Source: Alphaproteobacteria bacterium
GTDB lineage: Bacteria; Pseudomonadota; Alphaproteobacteria; Thalassobaculales; Thalassobaculaceae
Direction: 5' to 3'
Length of the DNA: 64,000 nt
Assembly (NCBI GenBank): GCA_013203465.1
Contig: JABMNR010000045.1
Coordinates: 1-64,000 of the forward strand
The position numbers were made by a program, and so were the translations under genes. Below the pieces are notes generated by a model. It worked only from the letters and a program-made list of their open reading frames with translations. It had not been told where the DNA came from and ran no database searches. Positions 10,866 to 19,908 of the stretch are shown here, one piece after another (the stretch's first letter is position 1; each line of letters begins with the position of its first letter).

Positions 10866-10916
10866 GGCCGGTTCGAGGGTGGCGCTCCGCCACGTCAGTC
10901 TGTGCGACAACCGGCC
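10866..10916. repeat. Nested inverted repeats in kinase leader
   Basis: Outer arms GGCCGGTT (10866-10873) and AACCGGCC (10909-10916) enclose inner arms GTGGCG (10879-10884) and CGCCAC (10888-10893) with a three-base loop. All four arms match perfectly. The structure lies in the 135-base gap between the hemH stop and the start of the CHASE kinase. It could fold in the kinase 5' untranslated RNA or act as a binding site. No U-tract is present, so a simple terminator is less likely. Confidence 0.4.
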
Positions 10917-10978
10917 CTTCAGCATCAGTTCACCATGGAAACCTTACGAATTTATTAAATTATCTAAAATGCCGCCAT

Positions 10979-12046
10979 TTAGAGTGTGGCTGCGTCGGCC
11001 GCCCACCAACCCGCCAGCTCCCGACGCGCGATCGCACCCAGCATGTCGACCGATTCCGGCGCCGAGTTCAGACATGGAATCGCCGTGAAGTGGGTGCCTC
11101 CTGCGTCCATGAAGGTCTCACGGACGCCGATATCGATCTCCTCCAAGGTCTCGACGCAATCAGCGACAAACCCCGGCATCGCCACGGCGATCCGCCTGGT
11201 GCCCGCCTTGGCCAACTCCTTGATGGTTTCGTCGGTATACGGTCGCAGCCATTCCTCGCGTCCGAAACGCGATTGAAAGGTGAGCTGGAACCGCTCCTCG
11301 CCCCAGCCTAGCCGCTCGCGGATCAACCGCGCGGACTTGGCGCAATGGCAATGGTACGGATCGCCCGATAACAGGTATCGCCTGGGCAGGCCGTGGAACG
11401 AGGCCAAGATCACCTCCGGCTCCCAGTCCAAAGTGGCCAGATGCCGCCCGATCCCGACGGCGACCGCGTCGATATAAGCCGGATCGTCATGGAATGCCGG
11501 CGTTGTCCGTACCGCCGGCTGCCACCGTACGCCGAGCAGATAGCGGGCTACCTCGTCAACCACGGTGCCGGTGGTGGAGGCGGCGTATTGCGGGTACAGC
11601 GGCAACACCAAGATACGGTCGCAGCCGGCGGCCTGCAGCGCCGCCATGCGATCGCGGATCGCCGGCTGGCCATAGCGCATGGCCCAGTCGACCCGCACCG
11701 TCTCCGCCGTGGGATCCAACCGCTCCTGCAACGCCTCGGCTTGCGCGCGGGTATAATACCGCAGCGGCGACTCGTCGGTCTCGGTCCGCCAGATCTTACG
11801 ATAAGCCTCGGCCGTCTTGGGTGGCCGGATGTTCAGGATGACGCCGTGCAGGATGACCTTCCACAGCAGTGGATTCACCTCGATCACCCGCTGATCCGAC
11901 AGGAACTCGGCCAAATACCGGCGGATGTCCGATACCGAGGTCGAATCCGGCGTGCCGAGATTGACCAGCAGCACCCCGACCCGGCCAAGCGCGATGGTCG
12001 GATGGTCGGCAGCGCCGGAAACGTCTCGGACAAGTCGTGGGCTCAT
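10979..12046 (-). CDS. hemH: Ferrochelatase
   Basis: 355 residues, normal for bacterial HemH, which inserts ferrous iron into protoporphyrin IX in the last step of haem synthesis. The N-terminus has VLLVNLGTPDS, then RRYLAEFLSD and a KIW segment typical of the family. The middle has SFHGLPRRY, carrying the conserved catalytic His, and the later stretch reads LTFQSRFG-EEWL-P-T. It appears soluble or peripherally membrane associated. It stands alone between a kinase leader and a decayed gene. The start at 12046 is an ATG; a second methionine is not close, so this start is likely. Confidence 0.93.
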   Translation of the reverse strand: MSPRLVRDVSGAADHPTIALGRVGVLLVNLGTPDSTSVSDIRRYLAEFLSDQRVIEVNPLLWKVILHGVILNIRPPKTAEAYRKIWRTETDESPLRYYTRAQAEALQERLDPTAETVRVDWAMRYGQPAIRDRMAALQAAGCDRILVLPLYPQYAASTTGTVVDEVARYLLGVRWQPAVRTTPAFHDDPAYIDAVAVGIGRHLATLDWEPEVILASFHGLPRRYLLSGDPYHCHCAKSARLIRERLGWGEERFQLTFQSRFGREEWLRPYTDETIKELAKAGTRRIAVAMPGFVADCVETLEEIDIGVRETFMDAGGTHFTAIPCLNSAPESVDMLGAIARRELAGWWAADAATL

Positions 12047-12074
12047 TATTAGATATCTCCTGGTGTCGAAAGCC

Positions 12075-12102
12075 GCCGTAAAGCAGGGGCCGTAAAGCAG
12101 GG
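12075..12102. repeat. 14-bp tandem duplication
   Basis: GCCGTAAAGCAGGG is present twice head to tail (12075-12088 and 12089-12102) in the leader of hemH. The 96 bases between hemH and the pseudogene contain no other visible feature. Similar 15-bp duplications occur elsewhere in the window. Confidence 0.85.
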
Positions 12103-12142
12103 AATGTAAGGGTATTGGCGACCATGACCACCATGGGCGCGA

Positions 12143-12606
12143 CTATTCCGCCAGAAATGCCAGCAGCACGTAGCGCCGCCCCTCGATCACCGGCACCGCC
12201 TCGTGCATGAGCGAGCACGAGAACACCAACCCGCCGCCCGCCGGGGCGCGCCAGCGATCGTCGCTGTATTCGGGGAACACCAAACCGCCGCCTTCATAGT
12301 CCTCGTTCAGCTCGACGCTGATCGCGATCCAGCATCAAACGCTCCGCCAGAGCTGCCCGCCTCTCCCTCCAAGGCCAGCACAGTCAGACGCTCGCCGCCG
12401 ACCCGCGCCGCCAGCGCCTGGGTGACGGCGGTCGGCGCCGCCAGGAACAGCGTCGGCCCCCGCACGACGTCGCGGTGGTATTCGAACCGCCGTCCGCCGC
12501 TATCGATGCTCAGCACATTCGGCAGCCGTCTCCCCCAGCGGACGGGCGAACGAGGTGGTTTCGTGGATCGCGGGCGCATGGCACTATCCATCCTAACGGC
12601 AACCAC
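12143..12606 (-). pseudogene. Remnant of redoxin-like/2OG-Fe(II) oxygenase gene
   Basis: The left part (12143 to about 12333) reads in one frame as a clean C-terminus of a PKHD-type 2-oxoglutarate/Fe(II) oxygenase: NEDYEGGGLVFPEY, then GGGLVFSCSLMHEA with a metal-binding His, then RRYVLLAFLAE and TAG. Just upstream this frame has a stop. The right part (to 12606) continues in another frame with a redoxin-like segment, LPNVLSIDSGGRRFEYH. Near 12530-12606 a third frame carries APAIHETTSFARPLGET, which looks like the original N-terminus. The gene therefore has at least two frame breaks and a large internal deletion, since the first Fe-ligand motif and most of the core are gone. Confidence 0.6.
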
Positions 12607-13123
12607 ACATGACGTTAAACACTTGGCGACGCGCTACTTCTTCTTCGGCACGTTGATGGACTCGGACATCCTGTCCGTTGTGCTGGACAGACCGGTTGAG
12701 GCGGTGCGGCTGACGCCGGCGCGGCTCAATGGGTATCGGCGTCGACGGTTGGCCGAAGACAGCTACCCCATGCTGCTGGTCGACCCGGCGGCGGCGGTCG
12801 ATGGCGTGATATTCGAGAGTTTCGGCGATCACGATGACGCCCGCATCCTGTTTTTCGAGGACTACAATTACGGCTTGCTGCCCTGCCGTCCGGTGCTCGT
12901 CAACGATGAATCCACTGTTGACGCGATGTTCTGTTATGCCGTCGACGGTACCGAGGCATCCGACGAGGACTGGGACTTGGACGTCTGGGCCGCCACCCAC
13001 AAGGATGGCTTCATCGAGCTGTCGCGACGCTACATGGCGTGTTTCGGCCGTATGACGACCCAAGAGGCGGAACCGATCTGGGAAGCAAGCCGCAAGCAGC
13101 TCATGGAGGAAGGTCGTTTGTGA
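12578..13123 (+). CDS. Gamma-glutamylcyclotransferase-like (GGCT/AIG2 fold) protein
   Basis: The protein of 181 residues carries YFFFGTLMD near the N-terminus, the hallmark loop of the GGCT/AIG2 fold, and FFEDYNYG in the middle. Such proteins cyclise gamma-glutamyl amines to 5-oxoproline or act as small-molecule lyases; the substrate is not known here. Start is uncertain: ATG 12578 is listed, and TTG 12623 would begin just before the conserved strand. A longer frame back to 12203 is rejected because it only reads the antisense of the decayed oxygenase. The stop overlaps the GTG of the next gene, so the two are probably one operon. Confidence 0.68.
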   Translation: MALSILTATTHDVKHLATRYFFFGTLMDSDILSVVLDRPVEAVRLTPARLNGYRRRRLAEDSYPMLLVDPAAAVDGVIFESFGDHDDARILFFEDYNYGLLPCRPVLVNDESTVDAMFCYAVDGTEASDEDWDLDVWAATHKDGFIELSRRYMACFGRMTTQEAEPIWEASRKQLMEEGRL

Positions 13124-13626
13124 CCCCCTCCCATTCTGGAGTTCCTATTGTGCATCTAAGCGCCGAGTCCCTTACCGTCGACAGCTTCGCTCCGTTCGGT
13201 CAGGTGCTGACCCTGCCAAGCGGCCAAGGCCGGGTCGACTACTCGCACGCGCCGGAAAACCGGCGGCCGGCACAGGCGACGCTGTGCTTCCGCACCAGTC
13301 TGACCGAACCGACGGAGTTGCCCTTCCGGGCAATCCAGATGGAGCGCCACCGCTATTCCAGCCAGGCGTTCCTGCCGGTCGACGTTGCCCGGTATCTGGT
13401 GCTGGTCGCGCCGCATGGCGACGGTGGCGGCCCGGACATGCGGCGGGCACGATTGTTCCACGTCGATGGCCGCACCGGGATCAACTACGCGCCCGATGTC
13501 TGGCACCATCCGATGACCGTGCTCGACCGGCCGGCGATCTTCGCCACGGTGATGTTCGTCGATGGCGGTCCCGACGACGAGGAGTTCGTGGACTTGCCGG
13601 AACCGGTGACGATCACCCTGCCCTGA
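13120..13626 (+). CDS. allA: Ureidoglycolate lyase
   Basis: 168 residues matching the AllA family, cupin-like enzymes that split ureidoglycolate into glyoxylate and urea at the end of purine/allantoin breakdown. Family marks include F-PFGQVL near the N-terminus, the FHVDG-TGINY-P-VWHHP block around residues 115-130 with paired His, and a C-terminal D-EE-V segment. GTG at 13120 overlaps the preceding stop (GTGA) and has GGAGGAAGG upstream. A later GTG at 13150 is possible. No other allantoin genes are nearby, so it may detoxify or salvage ureidoglycolate-like compounds. The glyoxylate product could feed malate synthase G at 15828, which is an inference only. Confidence 0.8.
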   Translation: MTPSHSGVPIVHLSAESLTVDSFAPFGQVLTLPSGQGRVDYSHAPENRRPAQATLCFRTSLTEPTELPFRAIQMERHRYSSQAFLPVDVARYLVLVAPHGDGGGPDMRRARLFHVDGRTGINYAPDVWHHPMTVLDRPAIFATVMFVDGGPDDEEFVDLPEPVTITLP

Positions 13627-13630
13627 GCCG

Positions 13631-13855
13631 TCACCACGTCGTCGACGGCCGACGAACGGATTCCTCATCGCAGTTGTAGCGTGTGCGATCCACCCGCGAC
13701 CCGACGGAACACTGGTTGCTGCAATTTTCTGCTGCCGTGCACGCGGCCCGCCCGGTGTTTTCGAGCGTTCGCAGGGCAACGTCGCCAAAGGATGTCTGAC
13801 CACATCCCGCAGCGCTCCACAGCACACCTGCCGCTATGAGCCATCGAATTGTCAT
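13631..13855 (-). CDS. Small putative lipoprotein
   Basis: 74 residues with a positively charged hydrophobic leader ending in SAAGC, an acceptable though not classic lipobox, giving a mature chain that starts at Cys18. The remaining chain has four more cysteines and no recognised domain; secretion and lipidation would place it at the membrane. The ATG has GAGGCG about seven bases upstream. It is transcribed away from the DUF2975 gene, with an AT-rich shared leader of about 90 bases. Function unknown. Confidence 0.5.
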   Translation of the reverse strand: MTIRWLIAAGVLWSAAGCGQTSFGDVALRTLENTGRAACTAAENCSNQCSVGSRVDRTRYNCDEESVRRPSTTW

Positions 13856-13944
13856 ACGTGCGCCTCGTATTTAAAAATCAATATGAGACATTAATTTATG
13901 AAAGTGATAAGCGAACTTCAAGTCCCATCGATCGGAGCATTAGC

Positions 13945-14496
13945 ATGTCGATGCAATCACCGGACCAAGCCTCTCGGCGCGTGGCGCGGGTGCGTCGCGT
14001 CTCACGCATCATGATGGTCGTCAGCGGCGTTCTCGCGGCGGCGGGCCCGATCTTGCTGATCCCGGTATGGCTCTCTTTCGAGCACTTCGCCGCCGCCATG
14101 GTTCCGGGACTACGGATCGACTCGCTCTCGGAGTTGGATCGCGCAGGCGGTTACCTCATTTCATTGCTCCCCGCCGGCATCGCCGCCTGGGGCTTTATCA
14201 CCCTGAGCCGGTTGTTCGCGCGCTTCGCCAGTGGCGATACGCTCGGCGCTGCGAACGCGCGCCTGTTGCACCGGTTCGCCTGCGCCGTGCTGTTCACGGC
14301 ACCAGCCAAGTGGCTCTCCGGTGCGTTGTTGTCGGTCTGGTTGACGCGGGATGCCGCGCCAGGTGAGCATCAATTGATCTTGTCCCTATCCAGCAACGAC
14401 ATCGCCTTCGCGGCTCTTGGCATGCTGTTGATGATTCTGTCCTGGGTGATGCGTGACGCGGCCGAGATCGCCGATGAGCATCGGCAGTTCGTCTAA
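13945..14496 (+). CDS. DUF2975 membrane protein
   Basis: 183 residues with four predicted membrane segments (about 23-44, 65-90, 112-130 and 152-170) and the layout of the DUF2975 family. Such proteins are commonly paired with a short XRE-type regulator, as here, where the regulator starts 15 bases downstream. The pair is thought to work as a membrane-linked regulatory module, but no molecular role is established. ATG at 13945 is preceded by CGGAG; a longer frame starting at 13849 would run through the AT-rich leader and is less likely. Another ATG lies two codons later. Confidence 0.72.
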   Translation: MSMQSPDQASRRVARVRRVSRIMMVVSGVLAAAGPILLIPVWLSFEHFAAAMVPGLRIDSLSELDRAGGYLISLLPAGIAAWGFITLSRLFARFASGDTLGAANARLLHRFACAVLFTAPAKWLSGALLSVWLTRDAAPGEHQLILSLSSNDIAFAALGMLLMILSWVMRDAAEIADEHRQFV

Positions 14497-14511
14497 GCAA
14501 CCGGCGCCATC

Positions 14512-14751
14512 ATGCCGATCATCGTGACGTTGGACGTGATGCTGGCGCGGCGAAAGATGCGCGGCAAGGAGTTGGCGGACATCATCGGCATGAGCGAACA
14601 GAACCTGTCGCTACTCCGCTCCGGCAAGATAAAGGGCGTGCGGTTCGAGACCCTGGCCCGCCTGTGCGCGGCGCTGGACTGCCAACCTGCCGACCTGCTG
14701 ATGTTCGAGCCCGACGATGACGTGTCGATCCGCTCACCATCCGACACCTAA
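14512..14751 (+). CDS. XRE-family helix-turn-helix regulator (YozG-like)
   Basis: 79 residues that are almost entirely one Cro/CI-type domain. The HTH is seen in GKELADIIGMSEQNLSLL (about 21-38), followed by the FETLARLCAALDCQPADLL segment typical of small stand-alone XRE proteins. It lies 15 bases downstream of the DUF2975 gene and is probably co-transcribed. Likely a DNA-binding repressor or activator of its own operon; its targets are unknown. The acidic C-terminal tail has no recognised domain. Confidence 0.8.
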   Translation: MPIIVTLDVMLARRKMRGKELADIIGMSEQNLSLLRSGKIKGVRFETLARLCAALDCQPADLLMFEPDDDVSIRSPSDT

Positions 14752-14790
14752 CAGTCTGATCGGGTGGTGTAATGTTGCATACAGGCGCTT

Positions 14791-15225
14791 CTACCCCCGC
14801 ACCGCCTTCTCCAAGGCTTCCAGGAAGCGGGAGCGGTCCTGCTTGGCGAACGTCGGGCCGGCGCCGGAGACCTCGCCCATGGCGCGCAGGTCACTCATCA
14901 ACTCGCGCATGGCCAACGCCATACCGATGCCGCGTTCGGTGAACGGTTTGCCCTTGTGGTCGAGCACCTTCGCCCCGGCCTCTAGGCAGCGCGCGGCCAG
15001 CGGGATGTCGCCGGTCACCACCACGTCACCCGGCCCGACCCGTTCGACGATCCAATCATCGGCGGCGTCGAACCGGTCGGACACCACCACATTATGAACC
15101 TTCGGCCGATCGGTGACGCGAAACCCCTTGTTGCTGACGATATGGATGTCGATGCCATGCCGCTCGGCCACGCGCATCGCTTCCTCGCGCACCGGACAGG
15201 CGTCAGCGTCGATATAGATATCCAT
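14791..15225 (-). CDS. DUF188/UPF0178 (YaiI/YqxD) family protein
   Basis: 144 residues with the family signature at both ends: IDADACPVR at the N-terminus, SDRFDAADDWI and GDVVVTGDIPLA in the middle, and KGKPFTERGIGMALAMRELM in the C-terminal half. The arrangement of conserved Asp residues resembles PIN-like nucleases, but activity is not established for the family. Cytoplasmic, single gene, converging on the XRE gene with about 40 bases between. Confidence 0.88.
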   Translation of the reverse strand: MDIYIDADACPVREEAMRVAERHGIDIHIVSNKGFRVTDRPKVHNVVVSDRFDAADDWIVERVGPGDVVVTGDIPLAARCLEAGAKVLDHKGKPFTERGIGMALAMRELMSDLRAMGEVSGAGPTFAKQDRSRFLEALEKAVRG

Positions 15226-15294
15226 CGGCCTCGTCCGTTGGCGGGTTCCGGGTCAAGAACACGGCTCTGTTGTAAACTGAGCGGCGGACTGCGG

Positions 15295-15666
15295 TCAGGG
15301 AATTCTGGAACCACCCTTGCGCGCGTAAAGTTCCTTCAAGGCGATCATCTTATAGCGCTCGAGACCATGAAAGCGCGCGGCAACTCCGCTTCGATCGATA
15401 CGTTTAATCACCACCGAAACATCGTCCAGAGCCACCGGGCCGTCGCGGTCGTGAAAGTCCTGAATGACAATCCGCAACTTCGCCCGCTGACCCACGACCA
15501 GACCGCCGGCGTACGGACCAGCCAACAACCCATCTTCCGACCAGTTCTTCAGCGGCACATCGCGTCCCTCGACCCGCACATAGCTATCGCCATGCGTCCG
15601 CAGACGCTGTTGGCGGCGACGGTCGGTAAGCGGCGTCACGGGGCGCGACAAGAACGGTATTTTCAT
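15295..15666 (-). CDS. PilZ-like domain protein
   Basis: 123 residues. RRRQQR near residue 16 fits the RxxxR motif of PilZ c-di-GMP-binding domains. It is followed by a beta-rich segment with NWSEDGLLAG, an acceptable variant of the D/NxSxxG motif. A role as a c-di-GMP sensor is inferred from these two motifs. ATG 15666 is chosen over a frame start at 15729 because the domain begins there; the ribosome site is weak either way. The gene is divergent from malate synthase G across about 160 bases. Confidence 0.6.
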   Translation of the reverse strand: MKIPFLSRPVTPLTDRRRQQRLRTHGDSYVRVEGRDVPLKNWSEDGLLAGPYAGGLVVGQRAKLRIVIQDFHDRDGPVALDDVSVVIKRIDRSGVAARFHGLERYKMIALKELYARKGGSRIP

Positions 15667-15827
15667 ACCAAAGCCCAAGCATGATTCGGGCCAAACCGTG
15701 AGCCTCGACCATTGATGCGCCGGGATCACGAGACACGTTCAGGGCGTCTTCGCTTGATGCACGGGCTTGGTTCTGGTTTATCCCGCCGACGCATGACGAC
15801 GCGACGAGAACGGGGAGCATTGTAAAT

Positions 15828-18005
15828 ATGGCCGAGCGGGTTGAGATCGGCGGTCTGAGGATCGCCAAGGAACTGTACGACTTCGCCAACACCGAAGCCC
15901 TGCCGGGTACCGGGGTTGAGCCGCAAGCCTTCTGGGCCGGGCTTGACGCCATCGTCCGGGATCTCGCCGCGAAGAACGCCGCCCTTCTGGCCAAGCGCGA
16001 CGCGCTACAGGCCAAGATCGATGCCTGGCACAAGGCCAATCCGGGCGCTCAGAACGATCTCGGCGCCTACAAGGCGTTTCTGAAGGACATCGGCTATCTG
16101 GTCGAGGAAGGACCGGACTTCACCGCCGGTACCGCGAACGTGGATGCGGAATTTTCCTCCATCGCCGGCCCACAACTCGTCGTGCCGGTAATGAACGCGC
16201 GCTACGCCCTCAACGCCGCCAACGCCCGCTGGGGCAGTCTGTACGACGCGCTGTATGGCACCGACGCGATTTCCGAGGATGGCGGGGCCGAACGCACCGG
16301 CGGCTACAACCCGGCGCGCGGCGCCAAGGTCATCGCCTGGGCGCGCGATTTCCTGGACACGGCGGCCCCGTTGGCAAACGGCAGCCATGTCGACAGCACC
16401 GGTTACAGGGTGGACGGCGGCAGACTGGTCGTGACGTTGAAGGGCGGCGCCACCAGCGGTCTCGCCGACCCAAGCGCCTTCGCCGGCTACACCGGTGACG
16501 CCGCGGCACCGACCGGGGTGCTGATCCGTCATAACGCGATGCATGTCGAGATCGTGATCGACGCCAGCCACCCGATCGGCAAGGACGACCCGGCGCACGT
16601 CGCCGATCTGGTTCTGGAATCGGCGGTCAGCACGATCATGGACTGCGAGGATTCGATCGCCGCGGTCGACGCCGAGGATAAGGTCGCGGTCTACCGCAAC
16701 TGGCTCGGCCTGATGAAGGGCGACCTGTCGGAGAGCTTCCAGAAGGGCGGCAAGACGGTCGAACGCCGGCTCAACCCGGACCGGGTTTATACCGGCCCCG
16801 AGGGTGGCACCGTCACCCTGCACGGCCGGTCGCTGATGCTGATACGCAACGTCGGCCATCTGATGACCATCAACGCGATTCTCGACAAGGACGATCACGA
16901 GATCCCCGAAGGCATCCTGGACGCCCTATTCACCAGCGTGATCGCCAAGCACGACCTGCTGGGCAGCGGCCCGCTGCGTAACAGCCGCGCCGGCTCGATC
17001 TACATCGTCAAGCCGAAAATGCACGGCCCCGAGGAAGTCGCCTTCGCCAACGAGCTGTTCGGCCGCGTCGAGGATGTGATCGGCGTCGAGCGCAACACCG
17101 TCAAGATGGGCATCATGGACGAGGAGCGGCGCACCTCCGTCAACCTGAAGGAGTGCATCCGCGCCGCCAAGGACCGGGTGGTGTTCATCAACACCGGCTT
17201 CCTGGACCGCACCGGCGACGAAATGTACACCTCGATGGAGGCCGGCCCGATGATCCGCAAGGGCGACATGAAGGCCGCCCCGTGGATCCAGGCCTATGAG
17301 AACTGGAACGTCGACATCGGGCTGGCCTGTGGTCTGGCCGGCAGGGCGCAGATCGGCAAGGGCATGTGGGCGATGCCGGATTTGATGGCCGACATGCTGG
17401 TGCAGAAGATCGGCCATCCGAAAGCCGGCGCGAACACCGCGTGGGTCCCGTCGCCGACCGCCGCCACCCTGCATGCCACCCACTATCACCAGGTCGATGT
17501 GAAGGCCCGGCAGGCGGAGCTGATGAACCGCGAGCGGGCCAACATCGACGACATCCTGACCATTCCTGTCGCCCCGCGACCGAACTGGACCGAGGCCGAT
17601 ATCCAGGCCGAACTCGACAACAACGCCCAAGGCATCCTCGGCTACGTGGTGCGCTGGGTGGATCAAGGTATGGGTTGCTCGAAGGTGCCGGACATCAACA
17701 ATGTCGGCCTGATGGAGGATCGCGCCACCCTGCGGATTTCCAGCCTGCACATCGCCAACTGGCTGCACCACGGCGTGTGCTCCGAAGACAAGGTCATGGA
17801 AACCATGAAGCGCATGGCCGCCGTGGTCGATGGTCAGAACGCCGGCGACCCCGCCTACCGGCCGATGGCACCGAATTTCGACGACAGCGTGGCGTTTCAG
17901 GCGGCCTGTGATCTGGTGTTCAAGGCACGTGAGCAACCGAGCGGCTATACCGAGCCGGTGCTGCACCGTCGGCGCATTGAAGCCAAGGCAAAATTCGGCG
18001 GTTGA
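15828..18005 (+). CDS. glcB: Malate synthase G
   Basis: 725 residues, the expected size for the monomeric G isoform, which condenses glyoxylate with acetyl-CoA to malate in the cytoplasm. Recognisable blocks are [15 protein letters not shown]-type core, [15 protein letters not shown] (about 270-284), [13 protein letters not shown] (about 336-348), [12 protein letters not shown] and [10 protein letters not shown]. Near the C-terminus WLHHGV and related motifs surround the catalytic Asp. ATG at 15828 is preceded by GGGGAG. No isocitrate lyase is in the window, so glyoxylate could come from glycolate, ureidoglycolate or C1 metabolism. Confidence 0.95.
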   Translation: MAERVEIGGLRIAKELYDFANTEALPGTGVEPQAFWAGLDAIVRDLAAKNAALLAKRDALQAKIDAWHKANPGAQNDLGAYKAFLKDIGYLVEEGPDFTAGTANVDAEFSSIAGPQLVVPVMNARYALNAANARWGSLYDALYGTDAISEDGGAERTGGYNPARGAKVIAWARDFLDTAAPLANGSHVDSTGYRVDGGRLVVTLKGGATSGLADPSAFAGYTGDAAAPTGVLIRHNAMHVEIVIDASHPIGKDDPAHVADLVLESAVSTIMDCEDSIAAVDAEDKVAVYRNWLGLMKGDLSESFQKGGKTVERRLNPDRVYTGPEGGTVTLHGRSLMLIRNVGHLMTINAILDKDDHEIPEGILDALFTSVIAKHDLLGSGPLRNSRAGSIYIVKPKMHGPEEVAFANELFGRVEDVIGVERNTVKMGIMDEERRTSVNLKECIRAAKDRVVFINTGFLDRTGDEMYTSMEAGPMIRKGDMKAAPWIQAYENWNVDIGLACGLAGRAQIGKGMWAMPDLMADMLVQKIGHPKAGANTAWVPSPTAATLHATHYHQVDVKARQAELMNRERANIDDILTIPVAPRPNWTEADIQAELDNNAQGILGYVVRWVDQGMGCSKVPDINNVGLMEDRATLRISSLHIANWLHHGVCSEDKVMETMKRMAAVVDGQNAGDPAYRPMAPNFDDSVAFQAACDLVFKAREQPSGYTEPVLHRRRIEAKAKFGG

Positions 18006-18019
18006 GTCGGGGGAATGCG

Positions 18020-18968
18020 GTGACGGCAACGGAAAACGACCTCGAGTTCGACGCGCTACTGCAGTCGATTTTCACTGCCGTTGCTGCGTTTGGGAGTCTT
18101 CCAACCGAACGACAGGATGATCTCTTGTCGACCGACGATAACGCCTTAGCGGAACGGATCGCGGCAATCTTTCGGGCGCGCGCCGATCAGGGACGCCGCG
18201 CCATCGACCCCGATCCAGTTCGCTGGGGAGCCGGGCACTCGTCCGGCTGGTTGAGAACAGCCACGCCGTGGTCTGGTCTCCGGCTGCCACACTTGACTTG
18301 ACTCTCCGTCTTGCCGACCTCGACGGCCGAACGACCGTGACCCCGTCCCTGGGTGACTCGGTGACCACCGTCCTCGACCGCCATTTTAAAGCCCAAGCAA
18401 CAGACGCATCAACTGCGCGTGACACCCAACTTGATCTGTCGCTTGCCTTGCCCTCCGATGTCCCGCCTCGGGAACTCAAAGACTATGTCGCCGAGACAAT
18501 TGAGACTCTGAACCCCAACACGGCGCTTCGGTTGATCGTCCCTGTGGCAGTCGACGATGGTCCATGCCGGATACTCGTCCTGCCGACCCGAGGCCACATG
18601 ACGATTTGGACGCTGGCGACGGTCGCGGCGACCTCCACCACGGTCAACGGTCGATCGCTCCGCTGCGCCAGGTCCATGCGGCGCTCGCCGACAAGGAAGC
18701 CGAGTGTTTCGCCAATGGGTATGCGACCGTCGCCTCGAAGCTCCTGTATCCGATCATTGCGCTCTTGAACGAGGATCCGCGCCGAAGGCCAATGTTGACG
18801 ACCCTGCAGAATCAGCTGGCGCCGTCATTCAACGATCCGAACCCGCACTGGCGTGCCACTGTGCTCTACGACGCCGTCACGCCGACCTATGCGTCCGTCC
18901 ATACCGTGGAAGAGGTCAGCGGTTGGCTCATGGCCGCGGGCGCTACCGCGCTGGAGCGTCGCCCGTAG
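18020..18968 (+). pseudogene. Unrecognised gene broken by two frameshifts
   Basis: Three overlapping open segments in three successive frames look like one original gene of about 316 codons. Segment one starts at GTG 18020 with GGGGGA upstream and is sensible to about 18238. Segment two begins near there as ALVRLVENSHAVVW and continues to about 18590. Segment three runs from about 18590 to the stop at 18968 and includes ADKEAECFANGYATVASKLL and EEVSGWLMAAGATALERR. Amino-acid composition stays protein-like across both junctions, which is unusual for chance frames. It follows glcB by 14 bases. The family was not recognised. Sequencing error at two sites is an alternative to true decay. Confidence 0.5.
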
Positions 18969-19052
18969 CCTAGCATTGCTCTCACGGGCATCATCGACAG
19001 ATCACAATCCCTGTGACTTTATCTACTCGGCATTGTGATCCAACGGCGCAAC

Positions 19053-19100
19053 GACAGCGGTTATCCCCCTCGGCAACCGTCCAACGGGATAACCGCTGTC
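19053..19100. terminator. Perfect 15-bp inverted repeat at the 3' end of the GNAT gene
   Basis: GACAGCGGTTATCCC (19053-19067) is mirrored exactly by GGGATAACCGCTGTC (19086-19100), with an 18-base loop. The right arm enters the stop codon of the minus-strand acetyltransferase gene. It may end that transcript or the converging one, but neither side has a T-run, so Rho-independent action is uncertain. Confidence 0.5.
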
Positions 19101-19722
19101 ATACCACCTTGGCCAGTAGGATCGCGTCACCGTCGGTGTAATGCAGACAGGGATGCGGGACGATCGAACGACGATCCATCTCGTGAAAGCCCCGTCGGGT
19201 ATAGAGCCGCATGGCGTCGCGGTTGCCATCAAAACAGATCAAGCTGACCCGCCGGAGGCCACGCCCCCGTGCTCGGCTGATCACGGCATTGAGTAGCCGC
19301 GTGCCAATCCCCCACCCGCGCATCGGCTCGTCCACCGCAAGACCAGCCAAGTAAAAACTGCCATAATCCTCAAGCTCGGCGTAGGGCCTCAAGACAGGAT
19401 CGGTCTCGGCTTCGGCGCCGGGAGACGGCGCGTCCATCGGAAAGGCATGCGCCATGGCGACGACCTCTCCGTTCCGCTCCACCACAAGGCAATTCTCGAA
19501 CGAAAAGGCGACACCCGTGCGGGCATAGCGGGCGGCACCGGCGTCCTCCAGGCTCTGACCGGGTGTCGCCACCCGTTGCCAGATGTAGGCGGCGAGGCCG
19601 TCGGAAGCGATCAGGAACAGACGAGCGATCGCCGGCGCGTCGGCTACCGCGGCCGAGCGCAGCGTGAGCGACCCTGGATCGATACGATCGAACGGCCGGC
19701 TCAACGAATCCATCAAAGCCAT
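19099..19722 (-). CDS. GNAT family N-acetyltransferase
   Basis: 207 residues with the GNAT acetyl-CoA fold: LRSAAVADAPAIARLF at the start, AGLAVDEPMRGWGIGTRLL (about 132-150) containing the R-GxGxG/A pyrophosphate loop, and LICFDGNRDAMRLYTRRGF for the C-terminal strand and helix. The acyl acceptor is unknown. The gene stands alone, its stop is buried in a large hairpin, and it diverges from the DUF1127 gene across 186 bases that hold no other gene. Confidence 0.85.
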   Translation of the reverse strand: MALMDSLSRPFDRIDPGSLTLRSAAVADAPAIARLFLIASDGLAAYIWQRVATPGQSLEDAGAARYARTGVAFSFENCLVVERNGEVVAMAHAFPMDAPSPGAEAETDPVLRPYAELEDYGSFYLAGLAVDEPMRGWGIGTRLLNAVISRARGRGLRRVSLICFDGNRDAMRLYTRRGFHEMDRRSIVPHPCLHYTDGDAILLAKVV

Positions 19723-19908
19723 AAGCGCCCCAACGCTTGGTTAACAGAGACGCGCTCATGCACCCGGGCGCCGCGCCCGTCAATCGAAGAAACAATTGAA
19801 ACATTTTACCTGCCATCCCGTGCATCGACGGAAACAGGCGGCCGGTAGCCTCACCATCAACCGAGAGCCGCTTAGGGGCGCTCGACATCCAAAACGAGGA
19901 GACCAGAT

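Noticed and set aside
12203-12577. N-terminal extension of the GGCT-like gene
   Set aside because: This stretch is the antisense of the decayed oxygenase and the conserved fold begins only after 12623.
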